From Pseudomonadota bacterium (lineage in GTDB: Bacteria; Pseudomonadota; Gammaproteobacteria; Burkholderiales; Burkholderiaceae_D), in NCBI GenBank assembly GCA_023435945.1, contig JAEZLB010000334.1:1-9629 (forward strand): a stretch of 9,629 nt of DNA, read 5' to 3'. A program made the position numbers and the translations under genes. The notes under the pieces were generated by a model. It was not told where the DNA came from and did no database searches. It saw only the letters and a list, made by a program, of their open reading frames with translations. Each line of letters starts with the position of its first letter. Positions within the stretch are counted from its first letter, which is position 1. Positions 1-5,243 of this stretch are shown here, one piece after another.

Positions 1-714
1 CAGTGTGAGTGGTATATGCGGCAATGCAACGAAAAATGCACCCAGCAGGAATTCTTTCCATCCCAGGTCACCCAGCGCCCAGGATGGCCATTGCAAGGTC
101 AGCTCAATCGCCGCCAGCTCCTGCAGCAGCGTTGGTGATTGCGCCACAGCAGTTGCTGCGCCGAACAATAGCAGCACCACCATAGCGGGTATTTTGCGAC
201 TGCCAAGCAGCAGCAGGGTGGCTGCCAGGGCAATGCCGCCGACGATCCATCCCTGCGCCATCATTCTTATGCCTTCCAGCATGAAGCTGAAGCCCAGCCC
301 GAGGATAATGCCCTGTGCCACCGGCCTGCCTACCAGCGACACCACGCGCCGCGTCATGCCGGTCACCCCCAGGAGAAGCCAGGTTAGCCCGGTCGCCAGC
401 CCGGCGCCATAGACCATGTCCGGTGTGATAGTCAGTGTTTGTGCGGCCTGAGTGGTGGCGATGGCACCGGAAGCCTTCATGGGCTGGACGGGGAAAGGGG
501 TGCGGTAAAACAGGCCCGACGCAATCTTGGCAAATCCGAATGCGTACAGCACTCCCACCGGATTCATGTCCAGCAGGGTGATATAAGCCACCACAAAGGG
601 AATCAGCGTACCCAGGTCGCCGAAAGCGCCCGCCCACTCGTAGCGGTCAAAACGGTTTCGGGGTTTGATGGCAGGCGATTCCGGGTTGGCAGTGGAAGTA
701 TCCAGATGATCCAT
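1..714 (-). CDS. MOT1-type molybdate/sulfate-like permease, N-terminal part (truncated at window edge)
   Basis: An open frame starts at ATG 714-712 and runs 238 codons to the left edge without a stop, so only the N-terminal part is present. The protein is hydrophobic, with several likely membrane segments (roughly residues 33-50, 52-69, 100-118, 133-148, 156-171, 176-192 and 221-235). It shows GDLGTLIP at 32-39 and PVQPMKA at 75-81, hallmarks of the MOT1 family (relatives of plant and algal high-affinity molybdate transporters, often annotated as putative sulfate/molybdate transporters). The last residues, LPHIPLTL, also fit that family. The expected role is molybdate uptake across the inner membrane. 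An AAAGG-like ribosome site lies about 9 bases before the ATG. It follows tupC by 108 bases in the same direction, next to formate dehydrogenase genes that need Mo or W. The second conserved half, including its PMCHGAGG-like motif, lies outside the window. Substrate is inferred from family and context; sulfate is the alternative. Confidence 0.88.
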   Translation of the reverse strand, partial: MDHLDTSTANPESPAIKPRNRFDRYEWAGAFGDLGTLIPFVVAYITLLDMNPVGVLYAFGFAKIASGLFYRTPFPVQPMKASGAIATTQAAQTLTITPDMVYGAGLATGLTWLLLGVTGMTRRVVSLVGRPVAQGIILGLGFSFMLEGIRMMAQGWIVGGIALAATLLLLGSRKIPAMVVLLLFGAATAVAQSPTLLQELAAIELTLQWPSWALGDLGWKEFLLGAFFVALPHIPLTL

Positions 715-763
715 AGAGGCGCACCTTTCCGCTGTCACTTTTACGGGTTGAAGGAGTGTCCGG

Positions 764-799
764 AAAAATCATTATCGACGCCAGCCCTCAGGCAGCGTC
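764..799 (-). terminator. Weak terminator-like hairpin after tupC
   Basis: On the minus strand, GACGC and GCGTC arms (777-799) enclose an inner GCC/GGC pairing with a TGAG loop. A five-T run (764-768) follows eight bases after the stem. The gap between stem and T run is too long for a classical intrinsic terminator, so it may only reduce read-through into the permease gene, or do nothing. Confidence 0.25.
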
Positions 800-822
800 C
801 CCAGCGACACATTTTTGGCAAG

Positions 823-1506
823 TCAGGCGACCTGCTTCTTTGCCTCGCATTGTAATGTAAGCTGCTGCGTTTCCAGACGGATTCGTGTCGCGCCCGGCAG
901 ATTCATCAAATCCCGCTCGTGTGACGCAATCACCAGGCTGCAGCCGTCGCTGACCAGTTGCGGGATCAGTTGCATCACGTGTTCGCGTGCCTCGCCGTCA
1001 AGACTGGCAGTGGGTTCGTCCAGCAACAGTATCCGCGGACGCAATACCCGCGCCCGCGCCAGCGCCACGCGCTGCTTTTCTCCGCCCGATAATGACCTTG
1101 CCGGCAGCTTGCGCAGATGAGCGATGCCCGCCCATTCAATCGCATCATCGAGCCGCTCTTGCATTTCCTGCCGCGACAGCGCCATCCCATGCAGGCCGTA
1201 AGCGACGTTTTTATCCAGGGAGCGGTCAAACATCACCGGATGCTGATGCACATAGACGATCTGGCGACGCAGTACTGATGAGGCGGGGTAAAGCGACACC
1301 GCCTGCCCTTGATAAGTCGCGCTTCCTATCGCCGTGGCAGGCTCCAGTCCGGCGAGTATGCGCAGCAACGTGCTTTTACCCGCGCCATTCGGTCCGCTCA
1401 GCGTATAGGCCGTCGCGGGAAGAATGGCAAAGTGCGCTATCCGGAACAGGCAGCGCTCGCCGAAATACTTGTCGAGCTGGTTTATCGCAAGCACTGCGTT
1501 ATTCAT
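823..1506 (-). CDS. tupC: TupC, tungstate ABC transporter ATP-binding protein
   Basis: This 227-residue cytoplasmic ATPase powers the tungstate importer with the TupB permease. The motifs are in order and intact: Walker A GPNGAGKST at 38-46, Q-loop Q88 within VHQHPVMFDRS, signature LSGGEKQR at 139-146, Walker B ILLLDEPTASLD at 159-170 and switch histidine H196. The VHQHPVMFDRS..NVAYGL stretch resembles tungstate-type ATPases, and there is no C-terminal TOBE metal-sensing domain as in ModC. The start ATG overlaps the tupB stop as ATGA, so the two are probably translationally coupled; a GAGG ribosome site precedes it. Family membership is certain; the tungstate assignment comes from tupA and tupB next door. 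Confidence 0.93.
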   Translation of the reverse strand: MNNAVLAINQLDKYFGERCLFRIAHFAILPATAYTLSGPNGAGKSTLLRILAGLEPATAIGSATYQGQAVSLYPASSVLRRQIVYVHQHPVMFDRSLDKNVAYGLHGMALSRQEMQERLDDAIEWAGIAHLRKLPARSLSGGEKQRVALARARVLRPRILLLDEPTASLDGEAREHVMQLIPQLVSDGCSLVIASHERDLMNLPGATRIRLETQQLTLQCEAKKQVA

Positions 1507-2207
1507 AAGGACCTCGCTGTCCTGGCATCACCCTGCGCCAGCATCAGCAAGGCATTCAGAATCAGGGCGATGGCCATCAGCACCATGCCCAGCGCAATGC
1601 CTTGCGCGAATTCGCCTTTGCTTGTCTCAAGCGCGATAGCCGTCGTAATGGTGCGGGTCTGGCCTTCGATATTCCCACCTATCATCAGCGCGCCACCCAC
1701 TTCCGCGATGATGCGTCCGAATCCGGTAATGACCGCAGCCATGACGCCAAACCGCGCTTCATGCAGGATGGTGAACATCACACCCAGACGCGAAGCGCCC
1801 AGCGTGATGGCCGTTTCGGAAAGGCGGGGGTCGGCCGCCTGTACCGCGGCCAGCGTAAAGGCCGTTAATACCGGCATGGCAATCAAAGCCTGGCTGGTAA
1901 TCATGCCCGCCTGCGTAAACAACCATCCCATGCTTCCCAACGGCCCCTGGCGCGACAGCAGCATGTAGAGCAGCAGGCCGATCAGCACCGTCGGCATGGA
2001 CAGCGCCGCCTGCGACAGCCAGATCACGATACGCCGTCCCGGAAATGCATAGGTCGCGATGCCGTATCCGATCACCACTGCTACCGGCGTCGCAAACAGC
2101 AGAGCGATGAACGTGGTCTTGACCGATACCCACACGATCTGCCATAGGGCAGCGTCGCCGGATATCAGCAGCCAGAAAGCATCCTGTATGGCCTGAGTCA
2201 ATTGCAT
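1503..2207 (-). CDS. tupB: TupB, tungstate ABC transporter permease
   Basis: This 234-residue inner-membrane permease forms the transmembrane channel of the tungstate importer. Hydrophobic segments lie at about residues 22-52, 60-84, 100-124, 153-176 and 203-225. The EAA-type cytoplasmic loop that docks on the ATPase is visible as ETAITLGASRLGVMF (131-145), followed by the family-typical GRIIAEVGGALMIGGN (164-179). The length is usual for TupB. It lies between tupA (78-base gap containing a terminator-like hairpin) and tupC (4-base overlap). The chosen ATG has no clear Shine-Dalgarno sequence; GTGAGCAG sits too far upstream to be good. The N-terminus nevertheless matches what is expected for the family, so the start is kept. 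Translation may be weak relative to tupA. Confidence 0.93.
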   Translation of the reverse strand: MQLTQAIQDAFWLLISGDAALWQIVWVSVKTTFIALLFATPVAVVIGYGIATYAFPGRRIVIWLSQAALSMPTVLIGLLLYMLLSRQGPLGSMGWLFTQAGMITSQALIAMPVLTAFTLAAVQAADPRLSETAITLGASRLGVMFTILHEARFGVMAAVITGFGRIIAEVGGALMIGGNIEGQTRTITTAIALETSKGEFAQGIALGMVLMAIALILNALLMLAQGDARTARSL

Positions 2208-2228
2208 GCGTTAGATAAGCTGCTCACT

Positions 2229-2263
2229 AAAAACAAATACCGGCATGGTGCCCATGCCGGTAT
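2229..2263 (-). terminator. Intrinsic terminator / attenuator between tupA and tupB
   Basis: Read on the minus strand, a perfect 12-bp stem with arms ATACCGGCATGG and CCATGCCGGTAT (2237-2263) encloses a three-base GCA loop. It is followed at once by TTTGTTTTTAG (2229-2237). It begins 22 bases after the tupA stop and ends 21 bases before the tupB ATG. A GC-rich stem plus U tract is the classical intrinsic terminator form. Because tupB and tupC obviously belong to the same transporter, partial termination that gives more binding protein than permease and ATPase is the likely effect; this is inferred. Confidence 0.75.
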
Positions 2264-2285
2264 GCGATTCATCCCCCAGCGTCGT

Positions 2286-3101
2286 TTATTTCTTTGCGGA
2301 CGGGAAGAAAATCTGCTGACCATCCACCTTGAAATCGGCAATCATCTTCTGGCCTTCGTCAGAAGTGATCCAGTCTACCAGTTGCATCGCGCCTTGGTAA
2401 TTGGCAGAAGGATGCTTCTGCGGGTTGACTGCGATGATACCGTACGGGTTGAACATTTTCTCGTCACCTTCGACCACGATTTCCAGGCCGGTGCGTGCGC
2501 GGTAAGCGATATAGGTGGCGCGGTCAGTCAAGGTATAGGCTTGCATTTCGGCAGCCATATTCAGCACCTCACCCATGCCCAGGCCGGCCGATACGTACGC
2601 CGCACCCTGGGGCTGTGCACCGACTTGTTTCCAGTAATTCTTTTCCATCTGGTCGGTGCCGGAGTTATCGCCACGGGAAATAAAACGCGTTTTGCTGTCG
2701 ACGATTTTTTTCATCGAACCGATAACATCCTTGCTACCCTTGATGCCAGCCGGATCGCTCTTGGGACCGACGATGATGAAGTCGTTGTACATCACGTCGC
2801 GGCGATTCACGCCATGGCCTTCGGCGACAAACTTGTCTTCCGAAGGACGCGCATGAACCAGTGTCACATCCACGTCACCGTTCTTGGCCAATTCCAGCGC
2901 CTTGCCGGTACCCACCGAAATGACGTGTACCTTGCTGTTGGTTTTGGCTTCGAAGGCCGGCAGCAAGTGTTTCAGCAGACCGGAGTTCTCGGTGCTGGTG
3001 GTGGTGGACAGGCGGATAGTCTGCTGCGCAAAGCTCAGCGGTGCCAGCAGGGACAAGGCCGCAAAGGCGGAAATGAGTTTAAGACTGAGTCTACGTTGCA
3101 T
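2286..3101 (-). CDS. tupA: TupA, periplasmic tungstate-binding protein
   Basis: This 271-residue protein has a Sec signal peptide: positive MQRRLSLK, a hydrophobic core, and probable cleavage after LSFA (residue 25). The mature protein starts with TIRLSTTTSTENSGLL (28-43), containing the TTTS anion-binding motif typical of TupA. VGTGKALELAKNGDVDVTLVHA (63-84, key residues V63, G64, D76, D78, H83) and SRGDNSGTD (142-150, with R143 and the S147/T149 pair) are further oxyanion-site motifs. It would bind tungstate in the periplasm and deliver it to TupB. The TTTS form separates it from ModA and WtpA; molybdate binding at lower affinity remains possible. AAAGG lies about 9 bases before the ATG. 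It is the first gene of tupABC, after a 211-base gap carrying a strong inverted repeat. Confidence 0.94.
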   Translation of the reverse strand: MQRRLSLKLISAFAALSLLAPLSFAQQTIRLSTTTSTENSGLLKHLLPAFEAKTNSKVHVISVGTGKALELAKNGDVDVTLVHARPSEDKFVAEGHGVNRRDVMYNDFIIVGPKSDPAGIKGSKDVIGSMKKIVDSKTRFISRGDNSGTDQMEKNYWKQVGAQPQGAAYVSAGLGMGEVLNMAAEMQAYTLTDRATYIAYRARTGLEIVVEGDEKMFNPYGIIAVNPQKHPSANYQGAMQLVDWITSDEGQKMIADFKVDGQQIFFPSAKK

Positions 3102-3238
3102 GGTGACCTTTCAGGTAAATGGACTTTCAAACCAAGGCTGAGGTGCCCGCTTGAGATGTGCTCTGTGATGCGTATGGTAAGTAACAAGCAGTAACGCAGC
3201 AATATGAAGGGTTTTCCCAAAAGATCGGGACATTGAGC

Positions 3239-3274
3239 CATCTTTAATAGGCAATTTAATGCCTATTAAAGATG
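3239..3274. promoter_or_regulatory. Perfect 15-bp inverted repeat upstream of tupA, candidate operator
   Basis: The arms catctttaataggca (3239-3253) and tgcctattaaagatg (3260-3274) are perfectly complementary around a 6-base AT spacer (atttaa). The stem is AT-rich, and no T run follows on either strand, so it is not a standard terminator. It lies 138-173 bases upstream of the tupA start and 39 bases after the stop of the unknown gene. The symmetry fits a dimeric regulator, for instance a ModE/TunR-type metal sensor. The sequence does not obviously match the E. coli ModE box I remember, so the regulator is unknown. A weak TATTAA-like -10 lies inside the repeat on the minus strand. Confidence 0.5.
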
Positions 3275-3296
3275 AAATTGAAGACTTATTTTGTGT

Positions 3297-3333
3297 AGGG
3301 GTACGCCCCTGTCTAACCGGCGTCCCCGCCGGT
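3297..3333 (-). other. Two adjacent GC hairpins at the end of the unknown gene
   Basis: On the minus strand, ACCGGCG-GGGA-CGCCGGT (3316-3333) covers the last codons up to the stop. It is followed by AGGGG-CGTA-CCCCT (3297-3310), two short perfect stems with four-base loops. The sequence after them is A-rich, not T-rich, so no terminator is called. They may protect the 3' end of the transcript. Confidence 0.35.
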
Positions 3334-3852
3334 GACGAAATGACGGGACCCATCCCAATAACGCAATAACCATTGCAATAGGGCGATGGCATCGCCCCAC
3401 CCCATGAATCCCGGCTGCCCATCCTGATCGAACAACAAATGGCCATCGAGGCGGCTATCGATGATCAAGCCATCGAAACCCGCCATCGGCATATAACCGG
3501 ACTCCAGGCGGAAACGATTGCCGTTCAGGATGGCGTCGCAGGCATGGTCGAGAAACTGGATTTCCGGCGTGCGCATCGCAGCCATGTCGTGCGCTTTTAA
3601 GAACATGCCCACCGCGAGCAAAGCATTTCCGACGACGGTAGACAAATACCTTTGCTGATGCGTGGGCGCGATGTCGAACGAATACCCGGCAAACACTTCC
3701 AGCTCAGTTGATGCCCGCTCCTTGGATGCCGGCCTAGCTTGCGCGGCATCGGCCACGATATGGCCTACCGAACCCGTGTCGTGCAGCGAGTGGCGACGTG
3801 AAGGCAGCAAAGCCTGCCCGGTTTCGAACGGGATCGGCGAAGCGGGCGACAC
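3313..3852 (-). CDS. Unrecognised protein, main open frame; true start probably upstream and frameshifted
   Basis: I do not recognise this family. The open frame from a GTG at 3852 gives 179 residues ending in a TAG at 3313. It has no signal peptide and no cysteines. An acidic and hydrophobic C-terminal half contains TPEIQFLDHACDAILNGN, GYMPMAGFDGLIIDSRLDG and WGDAIALLQWLLRYWDG, suggesting a compact soluble domain with one buried helix (YLSTVVGNALLAVGMFL). The GTG has no good ribosome site. The same frame stays open upstream only to a stop near 3925-3927. A very strong site and ATG at 3942-3957 sit in the neighbouring frame; adding one G to the GGGG run at 3909-3912 joins them into a 210-residue protein. 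The gene lies between fdsD and tupA in the same direction, so a link to formate dehydrogenase or metal supply is plausible but unproven. Confidence 0.7.
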   Translation of the reverse strand: MSPASPIPFETGQALLPSRRHSLHDTGSVGHIVADAAQARPASKERASTELEVFAGYSFDIAPTHQQRYLSTVVGNALLAVGMFLKAHDMAAMRTPEIQFLDHACDAILNGNRFRLESGYMPMAGFDGLIIDSRLDGHLLFDQDGQPGFMGWGDAIALLQWLLRYWDGSRHFVTGGDAG

Positions 3853-3896
3853 CGCTGCCGCCAGAGCCGGTGGTAAGGCTTGCAGTTGCGCCTTGA

Positions 3897-3957
3897 TCAG
3901 ATCGATTGCCCCTGGTATGCGACTTCATTGCTCATTTTGGTCATAAGAACCACCTCC
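3897..3957 (-). other. Orphan start of the unknown gene: strong ribosome site plus ATG, 15 codons, then stop
   Basis: GGAGGTG at 3957-3951 lies 6 bases before ATG 3944-3942, the best ribosome site in the window. The frame reads MTKMSNEVAYQGQSI and then stops (TGA 3899-3897). With one extra G in the GGGG run at 3909-3912 it would continue as ...YQGAIDLIKAQLQALPPAL straight into the frame of the downstream protein. That continuation reads like a natural amphipathic N-terminal helix. I see either a real one-base deletion or a homopolymer sequencing error. No canonical slippery heptamer for programmed shifting is visible. Confidence 0.65.
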
Positions 3958-3968
3958 GAAAATGTCAC

Positions 3969-4002
3969 AAAAATTGCGGCAGGGCTTACGCCACTGCCGC
4001 AA
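3969..4002 (-). terminator. Intrinsic terminator after fdsD
   Basis: On the minus strand the arms TTGCGGCAG and CTGCCGCAA (9 bp) extend inward through GGC/GCC with one bulged base and a four-base loop. TTTTTGTG (3973-3969) follows directly. It begins 85 bases after the fdsD stop and closes the formate dehydrogenase operon. Its T run ends only 11 bases before the ribosome site of the next gene, leaving no room for a promoter between them, so some read-through is needed unless a promoter lies within or upstream of the hairpin. Confidence 0.85.
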
Positions 4003-4087
4003 CCAGATTCCGCATGTGAACGATTGCTGCTTTATGCAGAGAATGAATGTACTGAGGCAGCTTGTTATCCTGCTTGCTGCAATCAGC

Positions 4088-4336
4088 TTATCCCGTGATA
4101 CCGGACGATAATTTTTCTTTGTTCAGACGAATCGATTCGAGCACGATGTCTTTCAGCCCGGTGCCACCGTGCTGGTCGACATGCTCCAGCAGCGCACGAC
4201 GCATACGAGGCTCCCAGAAGCGTTTCAGGTGACCCGAAATTTCTTCCAGCGACTGGCTACGGTTCTTCATGGTTTCGAAAAAATCGCCGATCTGATTGGC
4301 CATCGTGACCAGATTTTCTACGTTATTGCCACGCAT
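4088..4336 (-). CDS. fdsD: FdsD, small delta subunit of NAD-dependent formate dehydrogenase
   Basis: This 82-residue soluble protein matches the FdsD family: MANQIGDFFETM (12-23), then HLKRFWEPRMRRALLEHV (36-53) and GGTGLKDIVLESIR (57-70), all expected landmarks. FdsD proteins are found with the soluble FdsABG enzyme and are thought to help assemble or mature the catalytic subunit; the exact role is not settled. The same frame is open further upstream to 4492, but that extension overlaps fdhD and reads as out-of-frame sequence. AGAGGA (4350-4345) is spaced eight bases from ATG 4336-4334, fixing the start. It follows fdhD by 13 bases and is the last gene before the terminator. Confidence 0.93.
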   Translation of the reverse strand: MRGNNVENLVTMANQIGDFFETMKNRSQSLEEISGHLKRFWEPRMRRALLEHVDQHGGTGLKDIVLESIRLNKEKLSSGITG

Positions 4337-4344
4337 TTCTGTAT

Positions 4345-4350
4345 TCCTCT
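4345..4350 (-). promoter_or_regulatory. Ribosome binding site that sets the fdsD start
   Basis: AGAGGA on the minus strand ends eight bases before ATG 4336-4334 and overlaps the last base of the fdhD stop codon. It supports the 82-residue form of FdsD over a 134-residue form starting inside fdhD, and suggests coupled translation of the two genes. Confidence 0.7.
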
Positions 4351-5180
4351 TAGACTGATATTTCCCGCAACAGGCGATGACCTTGTGCGTAAACGACATG
4401 ACTGTTTTGCCGCGTGAACCCCACCAGCGTGACATTGCTGTCATTCGCCAGTTGCACTGCCAGGCTGGTAGGTGCCGATATCGCGGCCACAAACCCCACT
4501 CCCATGGTGGCGGCTTTCTGCACCATTTCGTAACTGGCGCGGCTAGTGATCAGTACCGCCCCAGCTGAAAAATCCAACCCTTTACGTGCCATGGCGCCGA
4601 TCAATTTGTCCAGCGCATTGTGCCGACCCACATCCTCGCGTACCAGCTCAACCCCCCCCTGCGCATTCATCCATGCTGCCGCATGCGTTGCGCCGGTATA
4701 CCGCTGCAAGCGTTGCTGCAACTTCATCGCAGCCATGCCAGCATGCACCTGGGCTTGCGTAAAACTCGCGGTGCCTGCAACAGGTTCCGGTCTGCGTATC
4801 GCCTGCGCCAGGGTTTCGGTGCCACACAAGCCGCAACCAGTGCGTCCTGTCAGATTGCGACGTTTTTCCTTCAAACTCACGAAACGCTCCGTTGCGATAC
4901 GCAGTTGCACCTGTATGCCATCACATTGCTGTACCACTTCGCAGTCATATAGCTCCGATGCCTTAGCAAGAATGCCTTCGCTCAACGAAAAACCCAGCGC
5001 AAAGTCTTCCAGGTCATAAGGCGAAGCCATCATCACTGCATGGGAAATACCGTTGTACTCCAGCGCAACCGGCATCTCTTCAGCAATCGTGTCTTCACAC
5101 AGGCGAGCCTGATTGGCTTCCCATTTTTCAACCGGAAGATTGACCAGCGCAGCACGTTCTTTTTCCGTCATTGCATTCAT
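4350..5180 (-). CDS. fdhD: FdhD/FdsC, sulfurtransferase for formate dehydrogenase maturation
   Basis: This 276-residue cytoplasmic protein transfers sulfur from a cysteine desulfurase to the Mo/W-bis-MGD cofactor, giving the sulfido ligand that formate dehydrogenase needs. The diagnostic cysteine pair is in TGCGLCGTE (C116 and C119). REDVGRHNALDK (181-192), SRASYEMVQK (213-222) and SAPTSLAV (235-242) are the conserved nucleotide/cofactor-binding stretches of the family. Length is normal. The first of two nearby ATGs (5180 rather than 5171) is chosen for an AGG-type site about 8 bases upstream. It lies 63 bases after fdsA and 13 before fdsD, as in other fds operons, where it is called fdsC. 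Confidence 0.95.
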   Translation of the reverse strand: MNAMTEKERAALVNLPVEKWEANQARLCEDTIAEEMPVALEYNGISHAVMMASPYDLEDFALGFSLSEGILAKASELYDCEVVQQCDGIQVQLRIATERFVSLKEKRRNLTGRTGCGLCGTETLAQAIRRPEPVAGTASFTQAQVHAGMAAMKLQQRLQRYTGATHAAAWMNAQGGVELVREDVGRHNALDKLIGAMARKGLDFSAGAVLITSRASYEMVQKAATMGVGFVAAISAPTSLAVQLANDSNVTLVGFTRQNSHVVYAQGHRLLREISV

Positions 5181-5217
5181 GTTGCTGCCTGAAGCGAAGT
5201 CATCATTCGTGGTGGTC

Positions 5218-5233
5218 AGGGCCTTGCGGCCCC
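5218..5233 (-). other. Short GC hairpin with GCAA tetraloop between fdsA and fdhD
   Basis: The minus strand reads GGGGCC-GCAA-GGCCCT, a 5-bp GC stem plus one G-U pair closed by a GNRA-type loop. It lies 10 bases after the fdsA stop. No T run follows, so it would act, if at all, as an mRNA stability or processing element. Confidence 0.4.
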
Positions 5234-5243
5234 GTCCATGCCT

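Noticed and set aside
104..637. Minus-strand frame of 177 codons within the permease region
   Set aside because: It is out of frame with the MOT1-type permease, which has hydrophobic segments and family motifs; this frame is rich in Arg, Gly and His and has none.
2202..3194. Plus-strand open frame of 330 codons opposite tupA
   Set aside because: Antisense to tupA, whose signal peptide and binding motifs are clear on the other strand.
3297..3333. Twin GC hairpins as a terminator of the unknown gene
   Set aside because: No T run follows on the minus strand; the following bases are ACACAAAATAA.
3734..3928. 64-codon minus-strand frame starting near the unknown gene's start
   Set aside because: It lacks a suitably spaced ribosome site and is Arg/Gly-rich. 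The neighbouring frame gives a longer, more protein-like product.
4337..4492. N-terminal extension of FdsD to 134 residues
   Set aside because: It overlaps fdhD in another frame, reads as noise, and the ribosome site AGAGGA supports the ATG at 4336.
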